Source of the DNA: Bacillota bacterium | GTDB lineage: Bacteria > Bacillota > DSM-12270 > Thermacetogeniales > Thermacetogeniaceae | NCBI GenBank assembly: GCA_030627585.1 | Contig: DAOURU010000065.1 | Coordinates: 1-6,589, forward strand | Length of the DNA stretch: 6,589 bases | Direction: 5' to 3' | Made by a program: the position numbers and the translations under genes | Shown here: positions 1-6,071 of the stretch, piece by piece | Layout of the letters: the number at the start of each line of letters is the position of its first letter | Position numbering within the stretch: the first letter of the stretch is position 1 | The notes under the pieces: model-generated | The model's database searches: none | The model's input: the letters and a program-made list of their open reading frames with translations, nothing else | What the model was told of the DNA's origin: nothing

Positions 1-202
1 CCAGAGCCAACATCCGCCCTGCCAGAGCGGCATCATCAGCGTTTAAATCTAAAAGGGAGCCGATGTGCCTTTTGGGAATCAGCAGGACGTGGGTCGGCGC
101 CACCGGGTTAATATCCCGGAAGGCCAGAAAATCACCATCTTCATAAACAACCTGCGCACCGATTTCCTTTGCTGCAATCTTGCAGAAAATACAATCCGCC
201 AC
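1..202 (-). CDS. HIT-family (histidine triad, HinT-like) protein, N-terminal part only
   Basis: HIT proteins of the HinT branch hydrolyse nucleoside phosphoramidates and related adenylated compounds in the cytoplasm. About 67 residues are visible before the frame runs off the left edge; the family is usually about 110-115 residues. Seen: the N-terminal CIFCKI (residues 4-9), then FRDINP (28-33) and HVLLIPKRH (38-46), the typical first half of a HIT fold. The catalytic His-x-His-x-His-x-x triad would lie beyond the window, so it cannot be confirmed. The start is GTG at 202-200, chosen because AAGGAGG sits 7 nt upstream and the protein then begins just before the conserved CIFC. It follows mtaB by 24 nt in the same direction, an arrangement common in Clostridia, where rpsU often comes next. 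Family call is firm; the exact substrate is unknown. Confidence 0.93.
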   Translation of the reverse strand, partial: MADCIFCKIAAKEIGAQVVYEDGDFLAFRDINPVAPTHVLLIPKRHIGSLLDLNADDAALAGRMLAL

Positions 203-209
203 ACTTTCC

Positions 210-216
210 CCTCCTT
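210..216 (-). promoter_or_regulatory. Ribosome binding site of the HIT gene
   Basis: On the minus strand this reads AAGGAGG, a near-perfect Shine-Dalgarno sequence, 7 nt before the GTG at 202-200. It fills much of the 24-nt mtaB-HIT spacer, which has no hairpin or T-run that would act as a terminator. Read-through from mtaB is therefore expected. Confidence 0.8.
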
Positions 217-226
217 TCGCACCTTT

Positions 227-1585
227 TTAATCGGGAGCAGGCTCCCCAAATAAGGTAGCGCCGTCCCGGCTGAAAATGCGGACAGGGACGACCCGGATAC
301 TCTGCTCTGCCGGGGGCGCCGGAAAGACCACCCGCAGGTAATTATCCGAAAGCCCTTCCCAGCACCCCGGCTTTTCACGCGCCGGGCGCTCCGCCAGGAC
401 GACGAGCACCTTGCCAAGAAAATCTTCCGCATACGCCGCAGCCAGTTTGCCTGCAAGCTTCCGGAGCTCTTTGCTCCGGAAGTCTTTGACACCGGGCGAA
501 ACCTGCCCGGGCATCCCCGCCGCCGCAGTTCCGGGCCGGAGGGAATATTTGAAGACATGGAGATCCCTGAAGGGAAGGGAGGCAATAAATTGATACGAGC
601 TTTCAAAACGGCGGCCGGTTTCGCCCGGAAAGCCTGCCATGACATCTGTCGTGACGGCCACCCCCGGGATTTTGAGCCGCGTGCGGTAAAACAAATCCCT
701 GTATCCAGCGGTCGTGTAAGGGCGCCGCATCAAGCGCAGGACTTCATCATCCCCTGACTGGAGGGGAATGTGGAGGTGGCGGCAAATGCGCGGAGAGCCG
801 GCCATGACCTCCAGCAGTTCTTCTGTCACCTCACCCGGCTCTACCGAGCTCAAGCGGAGGCGAAACTCTCCCGGGAGCAGAACCAGTTCTTTCAACAATC
901 CGGCCAGGGTGACCGCACCGGGGAGGTCCCTCCCGTAGGCAGAGGTATGGATGCCGGTCAGCACAACCTCCCGGTAACCCGCGCTCAGCAGGCGTTCCAG
1001 CCTTTCCCGGACAAGCTCCGGCTTGAGGCTCCGGATGCCGCCCCGCGCCCGGGGAACGATGCAGTAAGCGCAGTACTGGTCGCACCCGTCCTCGATCTTC
1101 AAAAAGGCGCGGGTGCGGACGCGGGTATAGGGAAGGGGCAATTCCTCAAAACCGGGCTCCTCGAGGGGGCGGACGGCAACAATCTGAGGGGCCTGCGCTC
1201 CCCCCTCCTTCCGCCGGGCGGCCTCTTCCACAAGTTCCACAAGCCGCCCCCTATTCTGCGTTCCCACAACAACATCCACACCGGGCAAAGAGCTTACTTC
1301 TTCCGGCGCAATCTGGGCGTAGCACCCGATAACCGCCACGACAGCGCGGGCATTTCGAGCCGCGGCGCGCCGGATCATCTGGCGCGATTTCCTGTCTGCA
1401 AGGTGGGTTACCGTGCACGTATTGATTATGTAAACATCGGCCAGACTCTCAAAGTCGGCGATATCGTAGCCGTGCTGCCGGAAAAGCTCCTGCAGGGCAG
1501 CGGTTTCCTGCTGGTTCACCTTGCAGCCGAGGGTAAAAAAAGCGGCTTTTTTCTTGCGGCCTCGGGCTTCTCTTTCTTCACCCAC
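227..1585 (-). CDS. mtaB: tRNA (N6-L-threonylcarbamoyladenosine(37)-C2)-methylthiotransferase MtaB
   Basis: This radical-SAM enzyme adds a methylthio group to t6A at position 37 of ANN-decoding tRNAs, giving ms2t6A, which stabilises codon-anticodon pairing. Seen (452-residue numbering): an N-terminal UPF0004 domain with TLGCKVNQ and cluster cysteines C21, C57 (NTCTVT) and C88 (IGCYAQ); the radical-SAM motif C168-x3-C172-x2-C175 in EDGCDQYCAYC; TGIHTSAYG after it; HIPLQSG near 271-277; and a C-terminal TRAM-like domain from about 390. TLGCKVNQ and TGIH..YG favour MtaB (YqeV) over MiaB or RimO. Length is normal. The start is uncertain: GTG at 1585 has GGGGTGA 5 nt upstream and is preferred, while in-frame GTG at 1594 would add three residues. 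Either start overlaps the end of rsmE, suggesting translational coupling. Confidence 0.95.
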   Translation of the reverse strand: MGEEREARGRKKKAAFFTLGCKVNQQETAALQELFRQHGYDIADFESLADVYIINTCTVTHLADRKSRQMIRRAAARNARAVVAVIGCYAQIAPEEVSSLPGVDVVVGTQNRGRLVELVEEAARRKEGGAQAPQIVAVRPLEEPGFEELPLPYTRVRTRAFLKIEDGCDQYCAYCIVPRARGGIRSLKPELVRERLERLLSAGYREVVLTGIHTSAYGRDLPGAVTLAGLLKELVLLPGEFRLRLSSVEPGEVTEELLEVMAGSPRICRHLHIPLQSGDDEVLRLMRRPYTTAGYRDLFYRTRLKIPGVAVTTDVMAGFPGETGRRFESSYQFIASLPFRDLHVFKYSLRPGTAAAGMPGQVSPGVKDFRSKELRKLAGKLAAAYAEDFLGKVLVVLAERPAREKPGCWEGLSDNYLRVVFPAPPAEQSIRVVPVRIFSRDGATLFGEPAPD

Positions 1586-2327
1586 CCAGGTCACCCCATT
1601 CGTAAAGAAGCAAGCTCAAAGCAACCAGGCCCGCGGTTTCGGTCCGTAAAATCCGGGGGCCCAGACTTACAGGAACTGCGCCGGCAGTGATGCCTGCGGC
1701 TACTTCCCGGCTGCTGAAGCCCCCCTCAGGCCCTACAAATAAATAAACAGGAGCGTGAGAGGACGGCGGTGCGTTCTCTCGGAGATACGCCTTTAAGCCT
1801 CGACCCTCTCCCTCCCGGAAGATCAGTTTGTAGACTTCGCCTTTCAGTCCTTCCCATAATTCATCCAAAGCAGCAATTTCCGCAATCAAGGGAGTGTGAA
1901 CGCGCCCGCACTGGCGGGCTGCTTCTCTGGCAATTGCCTGCCAGCGCCGGAGGCGGGATCTTCTTCGTTCCGGTGGAACCCGCGCCACCGTCCGTTCGGT
2001 AATGACCGGGCAGATGCTCCAGACCCCCAATTCCGCTGCTTTCTGAATGATTAATTCAATTTTATCCCCTTTTGGTACTCCCTGAATGAGGGCAACGCGC
2101 AAAGGCGGCTCGACGGCGGGTTCCCTCCTGTCGAGGATTTTTACATAGACCCGGCGGCCCGCCGCCTTCGTAATCCGGGCGCGGTACTCCGTGCCCTCTT
2201 CGTCCCACAAAACAATTTCATCCCCCGCGCCCAGTTTAAGTACCCGGCGGATTTTTTTTGTTTGTCCAGGAGGAAGGGGAAATTCTTCTCGTCCCGGGGG
2301 AAGGAAGGGGAGAAAAAAACGGTGCAC
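1578..2327 (-). CDS. rsmE: 16S rRNA (uracil(1498)-N3)-methyltransferase RsmE
   Basis: RsmE is a SPOUT-class, SAM-dependent enzyme that methylates N3 of U1498 (E. coli numbering) in helix 44 of 16S rRNA, near the decoding centre. Seen in 249 residues, the usual length: an N-terminal PUA-like domain (about 1-70) with GDEIVLWD; then KGDKIELIIQKAAELG (86-101), IAREAARQCGR (132-142), the SAM-binding VGPEGGFS (198-205) and LGPRILRTETA (222-232), which form the trefoil-knot region. All diagnostic family motifs are present. The start is GTG at 2327-2325, with AAGGAG 6 nt upstream (2339-2334). It sits 15 nt after dnaJ and its end overlaps mtaB. In many Firmicutes prmA lies between dnaJ and rsmE; here it does not. 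Confidence 0.97.
   Translation of the reverse strand: MHRFFLPFLPPGREEFPLPPGQTKKIRRVLKLGAGDEIVLWDEEGTEYRARITKAAGRRVYVKILDRREPAVEPPLRVALIQGVPKGDKIELIIQKAAELGVWSICPVITERTVARVPPERRRSRLRRWQAIAREAARQCGRVHTPLIAEIAALDELWEGLKGEVYKLIFREGEGRGLKAYLRENAPPSSHAPVYLFVGPEGGFSSREVAAGITAGAVPVSLGPRILRTETAGLVALSLLLYEWGDLGG
1591..1597 (-). promoter_or_regulatory. Probable ribosome binding site deciding the mtaB start
   Basis: The minus strand reads GGGGTGA here, 5 nt before the GTG at 1585-1583 and inside the last codons of rsmE. The alternative GTG at 1594-1592 lies within this motif and has only a weak purine stretch ahead of it. This favours 1585 as the mtaB start, giving an 8-nt overlap with rsmE. Confidence 0.5.
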
Positions 2328-2333
2328 CCCAAG

Positions 2334-2339
2334 CTCCTT
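2334..2339 (-). promoter_or_regulatory. Ribosome binding site of rsmE
   Basis: The minus strand reads AAGGAG, 6 nt before the GTG start at 2327-2325. It lies in the 15-nt dnaJ-rsmE spacer and supports the GTG start. There is no room there for a terminator or a complete promoter. Confidence 0.7.
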
Positions 2340-2342
2340 CCC

Positions 2343-3479
2343 TCAGCCCATAAAGGCATCCTTCATTTTTTCAAAAAAGCCTTTCCCTCGCGCCTGGTAC
2401 TGGTCCCCCCGGGTTGATTTTTCAAACTGCCGCAAGAGTTCCTTCTGCTTATCCGTAAGCCTGGTAGGAATCAGGACATCAACCTTGATAACCTGGTCCC
2501 CCCGGCCGTAACCCCGGAGGCGGGGAATTCCTTTCCCCCGCAGGTGAAAAACCGCCCCCGGTTGCGTCCCCTCGGGGATTTTGAAATTAGTCTTTCCTTC
2601 CAAAGTGGGAATCTCAATTTCGTCCCCCAGTGCTGCCTGCACAAAGGAAATGGGGATTTCGCAAACAACATCGGCCCCTTCCCGGCGGAAAATTTTATGG
2701 GGGCGAACGTGAATCGCCACAAACAAATCGCCCGGGGGGCCGCCTCGCGTTCCCAGGTCCCCTTCCCCGGCAAGGCGAAGGACGGAACCGGTATCAACCC
2801 CGGGCGGTACTTTAATTTTTACTTTCCGCCGCCGCCGGGCCTTCCCCCGGCCCTGGCAGGCGGTGCAGGGTTTCTCGACCACCCGCCCTTCACCGCGGCA
2901 CCGGTCGCAGGTCCGGACGGTCTGAAAGCTTCCAAAAGCAATTGATTGAGTGGTCCGGATCCGGCCGGCTCCCCCGCAGGTCGAGCAGGTGACAGGCTTT
3001 GTGCCCGGGGCGGCGCCCGTGCCCCGACACTGCTCGCAGTCCTCCCAGCGGCTGATTTCCACCTCCCGCTCGACTCCAAAGGCGGCTTCTTCAAAGCTCA
3101 AGCTCACCTCCATCTGGAGGTCAGCGCCTTTTTGGGGGCCGCGGGGTCTTTGGCCAAAGGGACCCCCCAGATTATTGAATAAAATATCGAAAATATCCCC
3201 AAAGCCTCCGAAGCCGAAGTCAGCTCCCGGCCCGCCCCCAAAACCGGTGAATTCGGCACCGGCGTGGCCAAACTGGTCGTAACGCGCCCTCTTTTCCGGA
3301 TCGCTCAGGACCTCGTAGGCTTCATGAATTTCTTTAAATTTTTCCGCAGCCTCTTCTTTGCGCTCCGGATTCGTATCGGGATGGTACTTGCGGGCAAGAC
3401 GCCGGTAAGCTTTTTTTATCTCCGCTTCCGGGGCATCGCGGCTTACGCCTAATACCTCGTAGTAATCCTTTTTGGCCAT
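2343..3479 (-). CDS. dnaJ: Chaperone DnaJ (Hsp40, class A J-protein)
   Basis: DnaJ captures unfolded clients and stimulates DnaK ATP hydrolysis. Seen in 378 residues, typical for class A: J domain (1-70) opening with [10 protein letters not shown] and carrying the essential HPD at 33-35; a short Gly/Phe-rich stretch (about 76-98) running into DIFDILF; the zinc-binding domain with all four CxxCxGxG repeats intact (148-155, 165-172, 191-198, 205-212); and two C-terminal substrate-binding domains, including AGEGDLG (237-243) and GDLFV. The start is ATG at 3479-3477, preceded by AAGGTGG. An in-frame GTG nine bases further upstream lies inside that Shine-Dalgarno sequence and is rejected. It follows dnaK after a 62-nt spacer holding two hairpins and precedes rsmE by 15 nt. 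No irregularities are seen. Confidence 0.98.
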   Translation of the reverse strand: MAKKDYYEVLGVSRDAPEAEIKKAYRRLARKYHPDTNPERKEEAAEKFKEIHEAYEVLSDPEKRARYDQFGHAGAEFTGFGGGPGADFGFGGFGDIFDILFNNLGGPFGQRPRGPQKGADLQMEVSLSFEEAAFGVEREVEISRWEDCEQCRGTGAAPGTKPVTCSTCGGAGRIRTTQSIAFGSFQTVRTCDRCRGEGRVVEKPCTACQGRGKARRRRKVKIKVPPGVDTGSVLRLAGEGDLGTRGGPPGDLFVAIHVRPHKIFRREGADVVCEIPISFVQAALGDEIEIPTLEGKTNFKIPEGTQPGAVFHLRGKGIPRLRGYGRGDQVIKVDVLIPTRLTDKQKELLRQFEKSTRGDQYQARGKGFFEKMKDAFMG

Positions 3480-3484
3480 TTGCT

Positions 3485-3491
3485 CCACCTT
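3485..3491 (-). promoter_or_regulatory. Ribosome binding site of dnaJ
   Basis: The minus strand reads AAGGTGG, 5 nt before the ATG at 3479-3477. It fixes the dnaJ start at [12 protein letters not shown] small hairpin (3494-3507) ends only two bases upstream of it. Confidence 0.65.
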
Positions 3492-3493
3492 CC

Positions 3494-3507
3494 GTAAGGC
3501 CGCTTAC
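3494..3507 (-). promoter_or_regulatory. Small inverted repeat just upstream of the dnaJ ribosome binding site
   Basis: GTAAG (3494-3498) and CTTAC (3503-3507) form a 5-bp stem around a 4-nt loop. In the transcript the hairpin ends 2 nt before the AAGGTGG of dnaJ. It has no T-run and is not a terminator. Because the stem is short it could be chance; a role in setting dnaJ translation or message processing is inference. Confidence 0.35.
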
Positions 3508-3521
3508 TTGCTACCCGGCCT

Positions 3522-3539
3522 GCCTGTCGGCAGACAGGC
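3522..3539 (-). promoter_or_regulatory. GC-rich hairpin immediately after the dnaK stop codon
   Basis: A perfect 7-bp stem, GCCTGTC (3522-3528) with GACAGGC (3533-3539), closes a 4-nt loop. In the mRNA it starts 3 nt after the dnaK TAA. The transcript shows no U-run after it, so it should not terminate dnaK transcription. On the opposite strand it is followed by a T-rich run (3540-3547), so it could stop antisense transcription. It may protect the dnaK message end, mark a processing site, or be a copy of a dispersed palindromic repeat. The inverted repeat is directly visible; the function is inferred. Confidence 0.6.
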
Positions 3540-3541
3540 TT

Positions 3542-5377
3542 TTATTTCTGGTCATCATCGACAACCTTGTAGTCAGCATCGACTGTCTCACCGGAACCGC
3601 CGGTATTTCCTGCTCCCCCGGCTCCTGCCGCCGCCTGTTGGCCACCCGTTTGCTGGTAAACCCTTGATGTAATCTCGTAGAGCACCTTGGTCAGGCTCTC
3701 TGTCTGCTGCTTAATTTCTTCAATGTTCTGGCCTTCCAGCGCCCTTTGCAGTTCCTCTTTGGCTTGATTCACCTGCTGCGTTTCGGCGGCGCTCACCTTA
3801 TCACCGAGATCCTTCAAGGTCTTCTCGGCCTGGTAAATGACACTGTCCGCCTGGTTCCGGGCGTCGACTGCAGCGCGCCGCTGTTTGTCTTCTTCGGCGT
3901 GTTTCTCTGCTTCCTTCACCATCCGTTCAATATCGTCCTCGCCTAAATTGGTAGAGGCCGTGATTGTGATTTTCTGCTCTTTCCCGGTCCCCAGGTCTTT
4001 TGCCGAAACATGCACAATCCCGTTCACGTCAATATCGAATTTTACTTCGATCTGAGGCACTCCCCGCGGCGCCGGGGGTATTCCGACCAACTGAAAGCGG
4101 CCCAGGGTCTTGTTGTCTGCAGCCATCGCCCGCTCGCCCTGGAGCACATGAACATCCACGCTCGTTTGGAAATCTGCTGCCGTCGTAAAAACCTGGCTCT
4201 TCGCCGTGGGAATTGTTGTATTCCGCTCAATAATCTTCGTAAACACTCCGCCCAGGGTTTCAATTCCCAGTGAAAGCGGGGTAACGTCGAGCAGCACAAT
4301 GTCTTTAACCTCTCCGGCCAGCACCCCTGCCTGAATCGCCGCACCTAAGGCAACAACCTCATCCGGGTTGATTCCTTTATGAGGCTCCTTGCCAAGGACC
4401 CTCCGGATCGTCTCCTGCACCAGGGGAACGCGCGTCGAGCCGCCGACCAGGAGCACCTTGTCGATATCCTTCGGCTCCAGACCGGCGTCAGAAAGCGCCT
4501 GCTTCGTGGGACCCACCGTCCTTTCAACAAGATCGCCGATCAGCTCCTCAAACTTCGCCCTGGTCAAAGTCATTTCCAGGTGCTGGGGCCCTTCCTGTGT
4601 TGCGGTGATAAAAGGCAAGCTGATGGTTGTCTGGGTGACGCTCGAAAGCTCGTGTTTGGCTTTTTCCGCGGCTTCTTTCAGGCGCTGGAGCGCCATCCTG
4701 TCTTTGGAGAGATCTATCCCTGTGCTTTTCTTGAATTCGCTCACAAGGTGGTTGATAATGCGTTCGTCGAAATCGTCGCCGCCCAGGTAGTTGTTGCCGC
4801 TGGTGGCCTTGACCTCGAAGACGCCATCCCCCAATTCGAGGATGGATACGTCGAAGGTGCCGCCCCCCAGGTCGAAAACAAGAATGGTGTGGTCCTCACC
4901 CTTATCCAACCCGTAGGCCAGGGCGGCAGCTGTCGGTTCGTTGATAATCCGGAGCACTTCCAGTCCGGCAATGCGGCCCGCGTCCTTGGTTGCCTGCCGC
5001 TGGCTGTCGGTGAAATAGGCAGGTACGGTGATGACCGCCTGGGAGACAGATTCCCCCAAATACGCCTCGGCGTCGGCTTTTAGTTTCTGAAGAATCATGG
5101 CCGAAATTTCCTGGGGCGTATATGTTTTTTCATCTATTTTTACACGGTGGTCGCTTCCCATTTTTCTCTTAATGGAGCGAATAGTTCGTTCGGGATTGGT
5201 GATCGCCTGTCTTTTTGCAAGTTCACCGACAAGGCGCTCTCCGCTTTTCGCGAAAGCAACCACTGAAGGAGTAATCCGGTTTCCTTCCGTATTGGGAATT
5301 ACAGTTGCTTGCCCTCCTTCCATAATTGCCACACAAGAGTTGGTTGTTCCCAAGTCGATCCCGATAACTTTACCCAT
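3542..5377 (-). CDS. dnaK: Chaperone DnaK (Hsp70)
   Basis: DnaK is the ATP-driven Hsp70 that binds exposed hydrophobic segments, working with DnaJ (hydrolysis) and GrpE (nucleotide exchange). Seen in 611 residues: ATPase domain with [10 protein letters not shown] (5-14; D8 and K70 at the same numbers as E. coli), [11 protein letters not shown] (146-156), [10 protein letters not shown] (169-178) and [11 protein letters not shown] (308-318); interdomain linker VLLDVTPLS (361-369); beta substrate-binding domain to about 475; helical lid to about 575; Gly/Ala/Gln tail; acidic C-terminus ending DDDQK. The phosphate-2 motif lies 25 residues earlier than in E. coli because the ATPase-domain insert of Gram-negative DnaKs is missing, a Firmicutes trait. 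The start is ATG at 5377, with AGGAGG 9 nt upstream; it overlaps grpE by 8 nt. Upstream in-frame starts add no conserved sequence. Confidence 0.99.
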   Translation of the reverse strand: MGKVIGIDLGTTNSCVAIMEGGQATVIPNTEGNRITPSVVAFAKSGERLVGELAKRQAITNPERTIRSIKRKMGSDHRVKIDEKTYTPQEISAMILQKLKADAEAYLGESVSQAVITVPAYFTDSQRQATKDAGRIAGLEVLRIINEPTAAALAYGLDKGEDHTILVFDLGGGTFDVSILELGDGVFEVKATSGNNYLGGDDFDERIINHLVSEFKKSTGIDLSKDRMALQRLKEAAEKAKHELSSVTQTTISLPFITATQEGPQHLEMTLTRAKFEELIGDLVERTVGPTKQALSDAGLEPKDIDKVLLVGGSTRVPLVQETIRRVLGKEPHKGINPDEVVALGAAIQAGVLAGEVKDIVLLDVTPLSLGIETLGGVFTKIIERNTTIPTAKSQVFTTAADFQTSVDVHVLQGERAMAADNKTLGRFQLVGIPPAPRGVPQIEVKFDIDVNGIVHVSAKDLGTGKEQKITITASTNLGEDDIERMVKEAEKHAEEDKQRRAAVDARNQADSVIYQAEKTLKDLGDKVSAAETQQVNQAKEELQRALEGQNIEEIKQQTESLTKVLYEITSRVYQQTGGQQAAAGAGGAGNTGGSGETVDADYKVVDDDQK

Positions 5378-6071
5378 CTCTACCATCCTCCTCTTCAAAA
5401 ACATGATCATGAAGTTGACTTTCTGGATTGAGTTGACTTGCTGGAGTAGTGCAATTTTTAGCAACTTTCACCAGCGCCGGACGCAGCACTTTCCCATGCA
5501 GGAGGTAGCCTTTCTGAACTTCGCTCGTCACGGTGCCGTCAGGCCACTCATCTGTTTCGACCCGTTCAAAGGCCTCATGGTAAACCGGATCGAAGGGCTG
5601 CCCTACCGCCTCGACAGGCTGCAGCCCTGCCTGGGTTAAAACCGTCCTGAATTGACGGTAAATCATCTCGATCCCAGTTACAACATTGTCCGGGAAAAGA
5701 GTGCGCAACGAAGCAAGGGCGCGCTCGAAATTATCAAGCACCGGGAGCAACTCCCGGAGTATATCCCCGGTAGCCGCCTGCCGGGTTGCTTCCCTTTCCT
5801 GATGCGACCGGCGGCGGAAATTTTCAAAGTCCGCCGCGAGGCGCAGGTAGCGCTGCCACATTTCTTCCAGTTCCTGCTCTTTTTCCTCAAGCTTGCGGGA
5901 GAGGTCGACTGTCGCTTCTTTTTCGGTTCCTGCTTCCTCTCCATTTTTTTCGGGGCTTTCGACAGAGTCGCAAGGCTCTGCGCGGCCCCCTTCTTCAGGC
6001 CGGGGTGATTCCCAAACTTTATCCTCCAAATCTCCTCTTTGATCCTGTGCCTTTTCTTTTTCCTGGGTCAA
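5370..6071 (-). CDS. grpE: Nucleotide-exchange factor GrpE
   Basis: GrpE, a homodimer, releases ADP from DnaK and can act as a thermosensor. Seen in 233 residues: a highly charged, mostly acidic N-terminal region (1-55); a long helix (about 56-100) with [28 protein letters not shown]; a helical region with [12 protein letters not shown] (108-119); and the C-terminal beta-wing that contacts DnaK, with FDPVYHEAF (160-168), [27 protein letters not shown] (179-205 region). Residues 206-233 form a tail beyond the usual end and contain a tandem hexapeptide. The start is TTG at 6071-6069, overlapping the chaperonin stop (TTGA) with a purine-rich GGGGGGAAG ahead of it; the next in-frame Met (71) would cut the coiled coil. 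It overlaps dnaK by 8 nt, implying translational coupling. Confidence 0.97.
   Translation of the reverse strand: MTQEKEKAQDQRGDLEDKVWESPRPEEGGRAEPCDSVESPEKNGEEAGTEKEATVDLSRKLEEKEQELEEMWQRYLRLAADFENFRRRSHQEREATRQAATGDILRELLPVLDNFERALASLRTLFPDNVVTGIEMIYRQFRTVLTQAGLQPVEAVGQPFDPVYHEAFERVETDEWPDGTVTSEVQKGYLLHGKVLRPALVKVAKNCTTPASQLNPESQLHDHVFEEEDGRDG
5387..5392 (-). promoter_or_regulatory. Ribosome binding site of dnaK, inside grpE
   Basis: The minus strand reads AGGAGG, a consensus Shine-Dalgarno, 9 nt before the dnaK ATG at 5377-5375. An in-frame ATG at 5386-5384 directly abuts it and has no usable spacing, so it is rejected. The same bases encode the Glu-Glu-Asp near the end of GrpE. Confidence 0.9.
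5414..5449 (-). repeat. Imperfect 18-nt tandem repeat in the 3' end of grpE
   Basis: Two adjacent 18-nt units (5414-5431 and 5432-5449) match at 14 of 18 positions. In GrpE they encode TPASQL followed by NPESQL, two copies of a hexapeptide. The unit length preserves the reading frame, as expected for a small in-frame duplication in a tolerant tail. Confidence 0.75.

Noticed and set aside
868..877. 10-bp palindrome CTCCCGGGAG in mtaB
   Set aside because: A self-complementary run without a loop inside conserved coding sequence, expected in GC-rich DNA.
770..1690. 306-codon plus-strand open frame opposite mtaB and the end of rsmE
   Set aside because: It mirrors two well-supported genes in GC-rich DNA. 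The translation shows no recognisable family and is poor in coherent secondary structure.
3522..3547. Intrinsic terminator ending the dnaK transcript
   Set aside because: The T-run lies on the plus-strand side only. In the dnaK mRNA the hairpin is followed by AGGCCGGG, not uridines.
4379..5083. 234-codon plus-strand open frame opposite dnaK
   Set aside because: Frames antisense to dnaK are a known artefact of its codon pattern and have been mis-annotated elsewhere as NAD-specific glutamate dehydrogenase. There is no ribosome binding site, and the minus-strand frame is an intact, highly conserved DnaK.
5402..5411. 10-bp palindrome CATGATCATG near the end of grpE
   Set aside because: It encodes His-Asp-His in frame, has no loop for a hairpin and no second copy nearby; best taken as chance.
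5378..5464. N-terminal extension of DnaK from upstream in-frame starts
   Set aside because: It would overlap grpE by up to 95 nt and precede the conserved [13 protein letters not shown] with unrelated sequence. AGGAGG at 5387-5392 is correctly placed only for the ATG at 5377.
5370..5500. Internal promoter for dnaK within the end of grpE
   Set aside because: A TTGCAC on the minus strand has no acceptable -10 box at 16-18 nt spacing.
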